From Campylobacter concisus (GTDB lineage Bacteria > Campylobacterota > Campylobacteria > Campylobacterales > Campylobacteraceae), in assembly GCF_003048575.1 (NCBI RefSeq), contig NZ_PIRZ01000004.1:1-64000 (forward strand): DNA of 64,000 nucleotides, given 5' to 3'. Each line of letters begins with the position of its first letter. Positions within the stretch are counted from its first letter, which is position 1. Made by a program: the position numbers and the translations under genes. Under the pieces are notes generated by a model. The model searched no databases, was not told where the DNA came from, and saw only the letters and a program-made list of their open reading frames with translations. Positions 9,301 through 18,188 of the stretch are shown here, one piece after another.

Positions 9301-10749
9301 TTACTCTTTGTCTAGTTTTCCAACCAAAGAAAGCTCGAAATTTGCTCCCATAAATTTAAAGTGAGGTCTAGCCAAAAGCTCTATTTTATACCAACCAGGC
9401 TCGCCAGCTATATCACTGACGATTACTTTTGCGCTCCTAAATGGTCTTCTACTTCTAACATCTGCTGGTGGGTTTTCCTGATCTGAGATGTATTGCCTTA
9501 GCCATTCATTTAAGCCGCGCTCAACATCACTACGCTCTTTCCATGTACCTATCTCTTCTCTTTGAAGCACTTTTAGATAATGAGCTAAACGAGAGATCAA
9601 AAATACATAAGGCAGTTGAGTTCCGAGTCTGAAATTTGTCTCAGCAGCTTTACCTTCTGGAGTATTTGGGAAAATTTTAGGCTTTAACGCAGAGTTTGCT
9701 GAGAAAAATGCAGCGTTATTACTATCTCTTCTTAAAGTAAGAGCGATAAATCCATTTTCTGAAAGTTCAAATTCTCTTCTATCTGTGATCAAAACTTCGG
9801 TTGGAATTTTTGTTTGAACGCTTCCATAATTTTCATAAGTATAAGTTGGAAGATCTTTTACGGCACCACCACCTTTTGGTCCAATGATATTGCCGCACCA
9901 TCTATAATCAGCAAAACTATCTGTAAGCCTTGTAGCAAACGCATAAGCTCCATTGCCCCAAAGCATATCATCGTGATTATTTACAGTTTCTCTATAATTA
10001 AAGCTCTTTATAGGATTATCTTCTGGCACATAAGGAGATCTTGTAAGAAATCTATTTACCATACATCCTGTGTATTTTGCATCTTCATTTTCTCTAAAAG
10101 TTCTCCATCTTGTATATTGTGGACCTTCTAGCATGCTTTTTAGATCTTTTATATTTTCAAGCTCACCAAAATTATCAAGTCCGAAAAATTTAGCAGAAAG
10201 AGATGTAAGAAGCGGTGAATGGCTCATTGCAGCAATTGATGACATTTTATTTAAAAAAGTCATATCTTGATTTGATTTATCTAGCTCATAGTCAGCCACT
10301 ATCGCACCAACTGGCTCACCACCAAACTGTCCATATTCGGCTGAATAAATTTGTTTATAAAGTGTACTTTGAGTTATATCTAGGTTGTTTTCAAAATCAT
10401 CTAAAATTTCTTCTTTTGTGGCGTCTAAAAGATCAATTTTTACATTTTCATTAAAATTTGTTCTCTCAACCAAAAACCTAATTCCACGCCAAGTTGATTC
10501 TAGCTCTTGAAAAGATTTATTGTGCAAAATTTCATCCATTTGAGCAGATAAAAGGGTATCAATGTGAGCTATCATCTCATCAAGTGCGAGCTTATTTATT
10601 TTATCTTCGGCATTATTTGTTGTTATTATATTTGAAATAAACTCAGCAACTCCTTGCTTTACAACGCTATAACTCTCGTCATCTTTTGAATATTTACTCC
10701 TTTGCATTATGCTTTCAATGATAGGAGTTTTAACTTTAGTTTCAGACAT
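9301..10749 (-). CDS. tssC: Type VI sheath large subunit TssC
   Basis: At 482 residues it has the usual length. Landmarks are LQELESTWRGIRFLVE-like text at about residue 80 (here SFQELESTWRGIRFLVE), LYKQIYSAEYGQFGGEPVGA at about 133-152, and the C-terminal EPGWYKIELLARPHFKFMGA before LSLVGKLDKE. TssC and TssB build the contractile sheath around the Hcp tube. A ClpV ATPase, which recycles sheaths in many species, is not encoded here; its absence is known for Campylobacter type VI systems. Confidence 0.97.
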   Translation of the reverse strand: MSETKVKTPIIESIMQRSKYSKDDESYSVVKQGVAEFISNIITTNNAEDKINKLALDEMIAHIDTLLSAQMDEILHNKSFQELESTWRGIRFLVERTNFNENVKIDLLDATKEEILDDFENNLDITQSTLYKQIYSAEYGQFGGEPVGAIVADYELDKSNQDMTFLNKMSSIAAMSHSPLLTSLSAKFFGLDNFGELENIKDLKSMLEGPQYTRWRTFRENEDAKYTGCMVNRFLTRSPYVPEDNPIKSFNYRETVNNHDDMLWGNGAYAFATRLTDSFADYRWCGNIIGPKGGGAVKDLPTYTYENYGSVQTKIPTEVLITDRREFELSENGFIALTLRRDSNNAAFFSANSALKPKIFPNTPEGKAAETNFRLGTQLPYVFLISRLAHYLKVLQREEIGTWKERSDVERGLNEWLRQYISDQENPPADVRSRRPFRSAKVIVSDIAGEPGWYKIELLARPHFKFMGANFELSLVGKLDKE

Positions 10750-10751
10750 TT

Positions 10752-11237
10752 TTATTCCTTATCTTGTTCGTCTTTAATCTCTAAAAGAAGTTGTTTTCTA
10801 CTATCTTCATCTTTTATAGCTTCTAAAACCGCTTTTCTAAAATCAGGCATATTGCCCATAGGACCTTTTAGCGCAACTAAAGCTTTTCTAAGCTGTAAGA
10901 GTTTTTTTAGCTCAGGAATTTGATTTATAATATTATCTGGATTAAAATCATGGATGCTCTCAAAATCAAGGTCAATATTTAAATCTTCATTATTAGAATT
11001 TAGCTTATTTTTTACAGAGAAATTTGTATGAATATCTAAGCTTTTCATAACCTGATCAAAATTTATTTTATTGATAGAGATTACTTCACGATCTTCAAGT
11101 GGAGTTTGATTTTCACCAGTTAAATTTGCAACTACCATAAGTTTTAATGGAAGCTCTACATCGGCCTCTTGGTCATTTGTCTTAGTTTTATAAACTATAT
11201 TTATGCGTTCTTTTGGTGGGATTAGATTATCTGCCAT
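10752..11237 (-). CDS. tssB: Type VI sheath small subunit TssB
   Basis: The 161-residue protein starts with the family hallmark PPKERINIVYKTKT and continues with ELPLKLMVVANLTG and EDREVISINKINFDQVM. Later text (LKKLLQLRKALVALKGPMGN) belongs to the same family (VipA/ImpB). It pairs with TssC, whose gene starts 2 bp downstream. A 78-bp gap with little coding potential separates it from tssA. Confidence 0.97.
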   Translation of the reverse strand: MADNLIPPKERINIVYKTKTNDQEADVELPLKLMVVANLTGENQTPLEDREVISINKINFDQVMKSLDIHTNFSVKNKLNSNNEDLNIDLDFESIHDFNPDNIINQIPELKKLLQLRKALVALKGPMGNMPDFRKAVLEAIKDEDSRKQLLLEIKDEQDKE

Positions 11238-11315
11238 AGTAACATCCTTTTTTCGTAAATGATTTAAGAATTATATTTAAATAAAATTAAAGGTGATTTA
11301 AAAAAACATATTTTA

Positions 11316-12590
11316 TCACACAAATGTTTTTGCCTTTATATATATATCTGATAAATAATCTTTAAGCTCGGTGTTTTCTATAAAATTAACTATTTGTGCA
11401 TAGGTAGCTTTTGCATTATTATTCATGCCTTGTGCAGTAAAAATTTTTGATAATTCAAGCATAAAATTAAGCTCACTTTGAGCACTTGAAGCATGCTTAC
11501 TTTTATCTAGTTCTTTTATTAGATCTTCAAAACTCATATCTTTTTTACTATCATTGCTGGAAGTAAATTCCAAAGAGTTACTTTTAATAAAAAATTTGTT
11601 TATATCTTCACTAAAAAAAGCTTCTCCGCTTTGAAATTTAAGCTTTTTTATATCTGGAAATTTATCAATAAAATTTAAAACCATATCACAAACAAGATCA
11701 CTTTGCCTTGCAAGTCCAGTACTATTTAAAAACTCGCAAAATATCTTAATGCCTCCTATCCAAAATGGGTTAAGTGCTAAATTTCTTATAAATTTTTCTA
11801 AGTTGTCAAGATTTGGTTCGTTACTTTTTTTAAAAAGCATAATTAGATTTTCATCAGGATAACGTATCTGTGTTATTTGATCGCTACTTGATGGAAGTGC
11901 CTTTATTCTGCCCCACATTGCTTCAAAAATTAAAGAATAAGCGGTAAAATTTTTAATATCACTCTTTAAAAGCATTAGTGATAAATTTATAAAATATTCT
12001 CTAAATTCTCTATCATTAAATGTACTAATGTCATTGCTACTAAATGAAATGCTTTGATGGTAAGTTGGCTCAGTTTTAGTAATTACTTTTGGCTCTTTGG
12101 CTTTTAAAGTTTCTTCTTTTTTTTCTTCTATATAAAGTGTATCAAAACGTGTACCAAGCTCTTGCGAAAGCTCAGGCACAAGGTCATTAAACGCTTTTGC
12201 GTCAGCTTGATCCAAAGCTTTATCATTAGCTTGCGCAAAAAGCTCTATTGTTTGAGCTATTATCTTTTTTTTAGCAGGTAGTTGTTTTTCATTTTTTGCG
12301 AGTAAATTTGGCTCTTTTTTCAAAATAGATAGAAAAAAAGCAAAGGCTTTTATAAGTGTCTTAAAAGCCTCTTTGTCATTTAAATTTATAGCAGAAATCG
12401 CTAAGAAATTTAAAAGCTTGGCGTCAAGACTAAATTCACTTAATGCCTTTAAAGATGAGCTAAATACATAATCCCACTTTATGCTATCATGCATCAAAGT
12501 TTTATACTTTGACATTTCATCAGTTAAACTAATATAAAGCTCATTCTCTAAAAAATCTTCATTAAATTTATTACAAAAATTATCTTGCAC
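11316..12590 (-). CDS. tssA: Type VI protein TssA (VasJ type)
   Basis: The 424-residue protein has a C-terminal region typical of TssA/VasJ: NPFWIGGIKIFCEFLNSTGL (about residues 278-297), then FIDKFPDIKKLKFQSGEAFF. TssA caps the growing tail and coordinates polymerisation of tube and sheath. The N-terminal ImpA_N part is divergent. The start is GTG at 12590-12588, directly abutting the tssL stop, so translation is probably coupled. A later in-frame ATG would truncate the family region. Confidence 0.85.
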   Translation of the reverse strand: MQDNFCNKFNEDFLENELYISLTDEMSKYKTLMHDSIKWDYVFSSSLKALSEFSLDAKLLNFLAISAINLNDKEAFKTLIKAFAFFLSILKKEPNLLAKNEKQLPAKKKIIAQTIELFAQANDKALDQADAKAFNDLVPELSQELGTRFDTLYIEEKKEETLKAKEPKVITKTEPTYHQSISFSSNDISTFNDREFREYFINLSLMLLKSDIKNFTAYSLIFEAMWGRIKALPSSSDQITQIRYPDENLIMLFKKSNEPNLDNLEKFIRNLALNPFWIGGIKIFCEFLNSTGLARQSDLVCDMVLNFIDKFPDIKKLKFQSGEAFFSEDINKFFIKSNSLEFTSSNDSKKDMSFEDLIKELDKSKHASSAQSELNFMLELSKIFTAQGMNNNAKATYAQIVNFIENTELKDYLSDIYIKAKTFV

Positions 12591-13355
12591 TTACTTGTTA
12601 TCCATAAAATTCTCTATCTTATTATTTAGAACACTATCGTTTCTGATATTGTTTTGATCCATAGAATATGTACTATATAAAAATGCAGCTGCGATCATAG
12701 CAATGGCTAGCAAAATGAAATAAAATTTTAAGCGCTTTAGCGAAAATACCTCAAGAAAGCTTTTCTTTGTCTGTTTTAAGTAGCTCTTTTCAAATACATT
12801 TTCATCGGCCTTTATGAGCGGAGAAACGGCTGCAGCTATATTTTCACAAAGATAAGAGATTTTTTCATTGCAATCTTCTTGGGTTTCATATTTTCCTTTA
12901 TAACCAAGCACCAAACAAGCATATATAAATTCCAAGAAATCTTTATTTTTGCCAACATTTTCAAACCACTTATCCATAATGCCAAAGAATTTATTTCCAC
13001 CTAGATTTTCATTAAAAAATCTTGTTGTCAGGGTATTATTGGCCCAAAAGCTGTTCATAAAAATTTCATTTTTTAGCAAGCTCTCATCTATAAAAACACA
13101 AAGGCAATATCTAAGCCTAATAATATCGTCTTCCTCATAAATGCCTAGGTTTGATATCTTTGAAGTAGTGCTTAAGATATCATTTATCAATTTTTCACGT
13201 AAATTTGCCATTTCACTTTGTGAAAAATTTTGTAATTTTGAAACCCTATTTGCCAAAAGAAGTAATGGCAACACATGATCTAGTGCAAGATTTGTACCAA
13301 GACCCAAAAGATTTGTTTGACTTAAAACTGAGGTTTCATTTTGATTTTCGTTCAT
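12591..13355 (-). CDS. tssL: Type VI inner-membrane protein TssL (DotU)
   Basis: The 254-residue form starting MNENQNETS is chosen because AAGGA lies 4-5 bases before ATG at 13355. An upstream ATG at 13379 would run into tssK. The cytoplasmic DotU domain shows LPLLLLANRV near residue 30, an RYCLCVFIDE motif near 100 and F.IMDKWFEN near 135. A single C-terminal membrane helix (FYFILLAIAMIAAAFLYST) anchors it. There is no peptidoglycan-binding extension. It partners TssM and TssJ. Confidence 0.93.
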   Translation of the reverse strand: MNENQNETSVLSQTNLLGLGTNLALDHVLPLLLLANRVSKLQNFSQSEMANLREKLINDILSTTSKISNLGIYEEDDIIRLRYCLCVFIDESLLKNEIFMNSFWANNTLTTRFFNENLGGNKFFGIMDKWFENVGKNKDFLEFIYACLVLGYKGKYETQEDCNEKISYLCENIAAAVSPLIKADENVFEKSYLKQTKKSFLEVFSLKRLKFYFILLAIAMIAAAFLYSTYSMDQNNIRNDSVLNNKIENFMDNK

Positions 13356-13363
13356 TTTTATCC

Positions 13364-14758
13364 TTATAATAAAGCCCACATTTTAATGTCAGCATTTGGT
13401 AAATTTGCCGTTATATAAACGCTAATCACATTTTGATTTGCAAAGCTTTTAAAAATTTCATCTTTTTTGTCTATCTTATAATAGATATAATCGTTTAACT
13501 TTGGTAAAGTGCTAGGAACAACAGAAATTTGCTCTACGTTTATACCCCTTAGCTGTGAAGATACTATGCCTTTTATATTTGATTGAGTATGGATTTTGCA
13601 TTGCTCTTTGAAATTTTTAAGAAGATACTCATTTTTCGTATCGCTGTGAATAGCAAAATAAATTTCTGAGTTTTCAATAATGCTTGGATTATCAAAAATA
13701 CAGTCATAAAAGCCATGATTGTTTTTAACAATTTGTGCCATTATATATTTTGGAGATAAGATATGTGAGAATAAAAGTCTTAGATTATTTATCAAAGGCA
13801 CAAAAGTTTGAGTTAGGTTATTGTGATCGTAGGCAATAAATTCGCTAAAACTATTATCATGACTAAGTGCCAACAGATCAGCCTGAAAATCAACTAATTT
13901 TTCATACAAATACTCTGGATGAAATTTATCTTTCTTTAACAAATAAGAGAATATTAAATGCCATTTTTTTAGCATATTTAGTGTTAAATATGTTGAAAAA
14001 TCAAGTCTATTTTTAGCTTGATCAACACCTCCTAGCAACCCAAAATAACTCTCTTGATGTTGCTTTGTAGCAAAGCTAAGTTCCTCTATAAAATTTGTTA
14101 TAAAGGTATTTTTACTGATATCAATACAAGTTGGAATAAATTTTTCGTCAAGTGTTATTTGCTTATTTAGGTCTATATTTTTTATTTTACAAATTGGTAT
14201 GCTAAGCTCGTAAGGCATCTTTGAGCCAAATACTCCAAGAGATGATCTTTGGCTTGCTAAGATTAGATTTTCTTTATCTTGTGTAAAGGCAGAAGATAGT
14301 TCAAAATCATCTTTATCGTCTAGCTCGTTTAATATATCATTGCTAGCTTCATCATGCACTCTTGAGCTGATAAGTGCTTGCTTGGCTGTAAATTTTAGGT
14401 TTGGTAAATTATTTTGCAAGCTAATATCAACTAAACCTGAGCTAATAGGTAGTTTTAGCACTATAATGGCTGAGTTTAGCTCACTTGGGCTTATCTCAAG
14501 CGGTTCTGGCAATTCATCTTGATCTGGCGCGTTAAAAATCGTACCATCTTGAGAGATACAAGAAATTTTAGTTAGCCCTATTTTGCCTTGAAGCAAAAGA
14601 TCGCTTGAAATTTCTAAATCTAAAACACCGTATAAATTTGAAAAAGAAGAGACGGTTTTTAGGTTTAAATTTCTCTCAAAATATCTTTCTTGCTGCTCGA
14701 AATGAACCTTATCAACGTTCATTCCGTTATACCAAACGACTTTTAGCTTTTCAGACAT
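13364..14758 (-). CDS. tssK: Type VI baseplate adaptor TssK
   Basis: At 464 residues it has the family length. VVWYNGMNVDKVHFEQQERYFE at the N-terminus resembles the TssK opening (W.eGm.l.pqHFQqqdry), and HNNLTQTFVPLINNLR near residue 315 is the matching middle motif. TssK trimers link the baseplate wedge to the TssJLM membrane complex. It follows tssJ by one base and precedes tssL by eight. Confidence 0.93.
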   Translation of the reverse strand: MSEKLKVVWYNGMNVDKVHFEQQERYFERNLNLKTVSSFSNLYGVLDLEISSDLLLQGKIGLTKISCISQDGTIFNAPDQDELPEPLEISPSELNSAIIVLKLPISSGLVDISLQNNLPNLKFTAKQALISSRVHDEASNDILNELDDKDDFELSSAFTQDKENLILASQRSSLGVFGSKMPYELSIPICKIKNIDLNKQITLDEKFIPTCIDISKNTFITNFIEELSFATKQHQESYFGLLGGVDQAKNRLDFSTYLTLNMLKKWHLIFSYLLKKDKFHPEYLYEKLVDFQADLLALSHDNSFSEFIAYDHNNLTQTFVPLINNLRLLFSHILSPKYIMAQIVKNNHGFYDCIFDNPSIIENSEIYFAIHSDTKNEYLLKNFKEQCKIHTQSNIKGIVSSQLRGINVEQISVVPSTLPKLNDYIYYKIDKKDEIFKSFANQNVISVYITANLPNADIKMWALL

Positions 14759-14759
14759 T

Positions 14760-15227
14760 TTATTTGCTTGCTTGTATTTTAGAGCTACTAGCGTCTAAAA
14801 CATTTACGCCATTTTTTGTTATTTCAAAAACTATATTTTTTTCTTTTATCTCTTTTGTAGCCTTGTAAGCCTTGATATTTGTCTTGCTCTGATCAGCATA
14901 AAGTACCAAAATACCAACATACGGAACTTCATCAGGATATACATTTGTAAAAGCATATCTATTTGTATTTGGCTGAATTTGTGTTTTTATAGAGTCAATC
15001 TTGTCATAGCCAAGTATTTCACCATTTCTCTCAGCTAGATCTATAATGCTAGCTTCTTTAAATTTAGCCACATCTCTTAATTTATAAGCTATGATAGTTA
15101 TAGGAACATTATCGCCATGATAGTTTAAATTTGAATTTGGCATATTGCTTATAATAAGATCTTTTGCGCATCCTGTAATAAATAGCATAAATACTAAAAA
15201 AGATAGAAATTTAAATATTTTTTTCAT
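14760..15227 (-). CDS. tssJ: Type VI outer-membrane lipoprotein TssJ
   Basis: The 155-residue protein has a lipoprotein signal peptide (KFLSFLVFMLFITGC, lipobox ITGC with Cys at about residue 20). The mature part has NYHGDNVPITIIAYKLRD, the beta-strand start of the TssJ transthyretin-like fold. TssJ anchors the TssM periplasmic domain to the outer membrane. It is the first core gene of the operon, so the main promoter should lie in or beyond the decayed sequence at 15228-15580. Confidence 0.92.
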   Translation of the reverse strand: MKKIFKFLSFLVFMLFITGCAKDLIISNMPNSNLNYHGDNVPITIIAYKLRDVAKFKEASIIDLAERNGEILGYDKIDSIKTQIQPNTNRYAFTNVYPDEVPYVGILVLYADQSKTNIKAYKATKEIKEKNIVFEITKNGVNVLDASSSKIQASK

Positions 15228-15339
15228 GAGTTCCTTTACCTGATTTTAATAATATTATTTTTGCGTAATTATATCTAAAAAATTTAGATGATGCTCATTT
15301 TAAAATTAATGTTCTTAAACAAAACTTTTATATCTGTTC

Positions 15340-15562
15340 TCATTCTTTTTTATCGTCTTTGTTATTTTTATTATCTTTACTATTCATATTATCTGTAACT
15401 GCCTGTACTATTCCAGTAAATAACTTGCCCCGGCTTCAGCTTCAGTCTGTAAATCCCCATCGCCGACTTTTATATTTATCCTCTTGTGGCATTGTAACCA
15501 ACCCACATTATAAATACAAATATAGCTTGCACCAAAGAGACGCCACCTATTGTAACGTCCAT
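15340..15562 (-). pseudogene. Degenerate tail of a second toxin-type gene
   Basis: No single frame is open, but consecutive frame segments join into one plausible tail: MDVTIGGVSLVQAIFVFIMW, then VGDGDLQTEAEAGAS, then FTGIVQAVTDNMNSKD before a stop at 15340. The last block resembles the frame-corrected end of the toxin-like gene upstream (VGTGLVGGVIQSDMDNKQ). At least two frameshifts are needed. This looks like a decayed cassette left from toxin-tail exchange; what it once did is unknown. The rest of the gap up to tssJ (15228-15339) shows no gene. Confidence 0.5.
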
Positions 15563-15579
15563 TGTTTTAAAATTCTTTT

Positions 15580-15870
15580 TTAGAAATATCTTATACAAAT
15601 TAGCATTAGCCAAATTAGAAGAATTACGATCGTGTAAAATAACGCCACACTGCCGTAATTTATATCTATATTTTCTAGGTTATTCTTGGTAAGGTCGCTT
15701 TTTTTAATATCATTTTTTATTGTAAAAAAACCATAAAAACATACCAAGATAAAACCTAGTGCGTCTATATAATAAATCTCTCCAAAAAAGTATTTTAATA
15801 GCTTTACAAATAGTAGCGCTACGATACATATTGCTATAACGCCGCTGAATACTATCGCAAATTTCTTCAT
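15580..15870 (-). CDS. Small three-helix membrane protein, candidate immunity protein
   Basis: The 96-residue protein has three predicted membrane helices (about residues 5-28, 36-52 and 74-94: VALFYTIVILLIWLMLICI). It has no recognised family. Its ATG overlaps the TGA that ends the frame-corrected toxin tail upstream (ATGA), a layout typical of toxin-immunity pairs. If the toxin acts on the inner membrane, a membrane-embedded immunity protein would fit; that is inference. Confidence 0.6.
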   Translation of the reverse strand: MKKFAIVFSGVIAICIVALLFVKLLKYFFGEIYYIDALGFILVCFYGFFTIKNDIKKSDLTKNNLENIDINYGSVALFYTIVILLIWLMLICIRYF

Positions 15871-16644
15871 TGTTTATTATCCATATCTGACTGTATTACG
15901 CCGCCTACTAGTCCAGTACCTACTTCAAATATAGTCTTATAGTTACCATCTTTGCCTCTTGGTATCTTCTCGCCTATATTTCCTAAACCGCTTGTACTAA
16001 ATCCCAAAAAAACCACCAATACCAGTTTTTAAAAGAATTCTTTTTCCATCTATGTCTTTTGAAAGATCAGTTGCTTGAGAATATATTTCACTAGCTGCAT
16101 TTCCAGCAGCACCTCTTGTTATGGCGCTTAGCATATGACTAGCTCCACCCGTATATAATCCTACGGCAGTATTTATAACAGCCGATAATGGGTCGTAGTT
16201 ATTAAAACTATTGTTGTTTTTACTATACTGTGAATATGTATCTATGCCCGCACTTATAATGCCACCTGCTACTATACCTGGGGTTTTTGAGCTATCATAA
16301 AATTTAATATCTTTTGTCATATCTTTTAGTAAAGTACTAGAGCTGCTTTCCGGAGCAGATATCTTTGGTTTACCGACTGTTACGAAATAACCTTTATCAT
16401 TTGTAATTTTATAAACCTCTACTGGTTTATTGTTTTTACCTAATTGCTGATATATCACTTTATTCCCCGTTATATCCATACTACGAGCTACATACTCTTT
16501 ACCGTTATGTCTTAATATACCATCACTACCCAATGCTCCACCTTTTGGTGTATTGGCTGCTACTTTTGTAACCACCCTCTTTTCCATCTCTACAAATGGA
16601 GCTTTTATCGCATTTTTTGAACTAGAGTATAGAGCCGACGATAG
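15867..16644 (-). pseudogene. C-terminal part of toxin-like protein, split by stop and frameshift
   Basis: This continues, in the same frame, the gene that ends at TAA 16647-16645. The next possible start is ATG at 16587 (MEKRVVTKVAANTPKG). The frame runs to TAG at 15997. If one T is removed from the run of seven at 16012-16006, the frame continues through GFSTSGLGNIGEKIPRGKDG to a TGA at 15867 that overlaps the next gene's ATG. The Gly/Ala-rich middle (IVAGGIISAGIDTYSQYS, GLYTGGASHMLSAITRGAAG) resembles the pre-toxin segments of large hemagglutinin/CdiA-like proteins. The toxin activity is not recognisable. Without a sequencing check, a true mutation cannot be told from an assembly error. 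Confidence 0.6.
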
Positions 16645-17769
16645 TTACTTTGTAGCGCCGACGGCCGGTTTAGTAGACGGTATAAGTATATCGCTTGTAT
16701 CTCCTAGTCCTATGGTATGCTCCGGGTTCCAATCTTTGTCCTCATACTGCTCTTTGGTTGCGGTGTATAAAGGATAACTCGTCATACTCTCTTTATAAAC
16801 GTCTGTAAAGTATAGATTTCTCTCTTTGGCAGTAGTTGCCAATATATTATACGCCTCATCTATTTTATCTCTATCAAACACCATATTATACCTAGGCACC
16901 TCGACTTCATCGGCACTTTCTATGGTAGATACGGTGTGATCAAAGGCCTCTTTTTGAGATTTATCGACATTTGTTTTAGCTGCAAGCATAAAAATGTTTA
17001 TTGCATGGGCATAAGGTACGTTATTTTCTTTACTATATCTATATGCTAATTCCATCGCAAGATCATGTTCATTGCTTGTTAGTATTCTATTCACCCCCAA
17101 ATTCTTATCCAGTTTTGCAAATTCTCTATTGTTATTTATCATGCTTGATGTTACAGCTGTTGTTAAAGGCGTTTTAGAAAAACCCTTATCGTTTAGCCAT
17201 AGAGCATGAGAGAAATATCTAGTCGCAAAGTCTGAGAAATTTGATGCGTATTTAGTATCATCATCTCTATTTTTATCTATATCTCTATGATCTTGTATAT
17301 CCATAGATCTTTGATTTTCATGAGTTATGGTTTTTACAAGATCTTTCATATTGGTTATGTTTTTGAAATTTATATAGCTAGATCCGGTTTGCAAGCTTGT
17401 AAAACCTTTTATTTTTTCGCCATTATATCCTCTTTCATCTGTATATGTAGCCTTTACATTACACTGATTAGTGTAGTCTTTTTTAAAGCTTTCTTGAAAA
17501 CCTTTAAGGAAATTCTTTACAAAGGCTATATTATGCAGCTCATCATCTTTGCTGTTAGCATCTCTCATATTGCCATTACCATTAAACTTGCTTAGAAGTT
17601 TGTAACGATTAAGAGTGGTTGGATTTTTGTTGAGATACTTTATATGCTTGGTTTGATTTTTCTCACGACATGCATATGCAAATCTACCTATCGCTCTACC
17701 ATATGTTAAAAAATCCGACCTTACGTTTATAACTAGATTGTGGTCATTTATTTTATATGCATTAGCCAT
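16645..17769 (-). CDS. Hemagglutinin/polymorphic-toxin-like protein, N-terminal part
   Basis: The 374-residue protein has no signal peptide. Near residue 150 it carries TITHENQRSMDIQDHRDID, a His-Glu motif that recalls the metallopeptidase-like HE...D segment in large secreted exoproteins, though not a strict HExxH. The rest (YASNFSDFATRYFSHALW, ASNEHDLAMELAYRYS-like text) has the look of the region before a toxin tip. It ends at a single TAA, after which the same frame stays open. It therefore probably represents the front two-thirds of a longer gene of about 630 codons. Placed ahead of the type VI operon, it is a candidate effector; no VgrG or PAAR link is visible. Confidence 0.6.
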   Translation of the reverse strand: MANAYKINDHNLVINVRSDFLTYGRAIGRFAYACREKNQTKHIKYLNKNPTTLNRYKLLSKFNGNGNMRDANSKDDELHNIAFVKNFLKGFQESFKKDYTNQCNVKATYTDERGYNGEKIKGFTSLQTGSSYINFKNITNMKDLVKTITHENQRSMDIQDHRDIDKNRDDDTKYASNFSDFATRYFSHALWLNDKGFSKTPLTTAVTSSMINNNREFAKLDKNLGVNRILTSNEHDLAMELAYRYSKENNVPYAHAINIFMLAAKTNVDKSQKEAFDHTVSTIESADEVEVPRYNMVFDRDKIDEAYNILATTAKERNLYFTDVYKESMTSYPLYTATKEQYEDKDWNPEHTIGLGDTSDILIPSTKPAVGATK

Positions 17770-17842
17770 GGCAAATCACCTTACTGTATGAACTTTCTCT
17801 CGTGCTAGCGGTGCTAGTTACTATTAATGAAAATTTTTTCAT
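17762..17842 (-). CDS. 26-codon leader-like frame ahead of the toxin gene
   Basis: ATG at 17842 follows a good AAGGA site and reads MKKFSLIVTSTAS..., ending in a TAA at 17762 that overlaps the start of the toxin-like gene by 8 bp. It has a better ribosome site than the gene itself (AAGGTG, 9 bases away). It may be a coupling leader or the cut-off start of a former longer protein. Nothing else supports it. Confidence 0.3.
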   Translation of the reverse strand: MKKFSLIVTSTASTRESSYSKVICHG

Positions 17843-18188
17843 TTTTATCCTTTTAAAAGATATTTATAGTAATTACACCAATTTTGGAAAAAATTTCAGC
17901 TAGAAATGCAAATTTTTGTAAAAAAGTTTATTTTTCAAGAAAAAAATTAAAAATATTAAAATAATGGAGATTAAAAGTGCGTATTTAAAGGAGTTTGAGA
18001 TAAAAAGCCAGAAGTAGAAATTTAAAACAAATTTGTTTTTATGATATTAAAAGGGTGATGACTTTATAATCGTTGGAATTTTTAAGAGACTGTTCCACTT
18101 TCGTAACTAAGTGTTCCACTCTTAAAGGAAATTTTAAAGAAAGGGAAAGAACAAAAGCATCACTGCTAGTGCCTAAAATAGTGTGTTT
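17843..18188. other. Non-coding gap between type VI region and element
   Basis: No frame of note is present. It contains the direct repeat TGTTCCACT at 18091-18099 and 18112-18120, spaced 21 bp (about two helical turns). It is otherwise AT-rich. The promoter for the toxin-type VI genes may lie at its left end. Confidence 0.4.

Noticed and set aside
9814-10131. Plus-strand frame of 105 codons inside tssC
   Set aside because: A shadow of the highly conserved tssC gene.
15359-15583. Plus-strand frame of 74 codons
   Set aside because: It has no ribosome site or motif, and the minus strand here carries the recognisable toxin-tail remnant.
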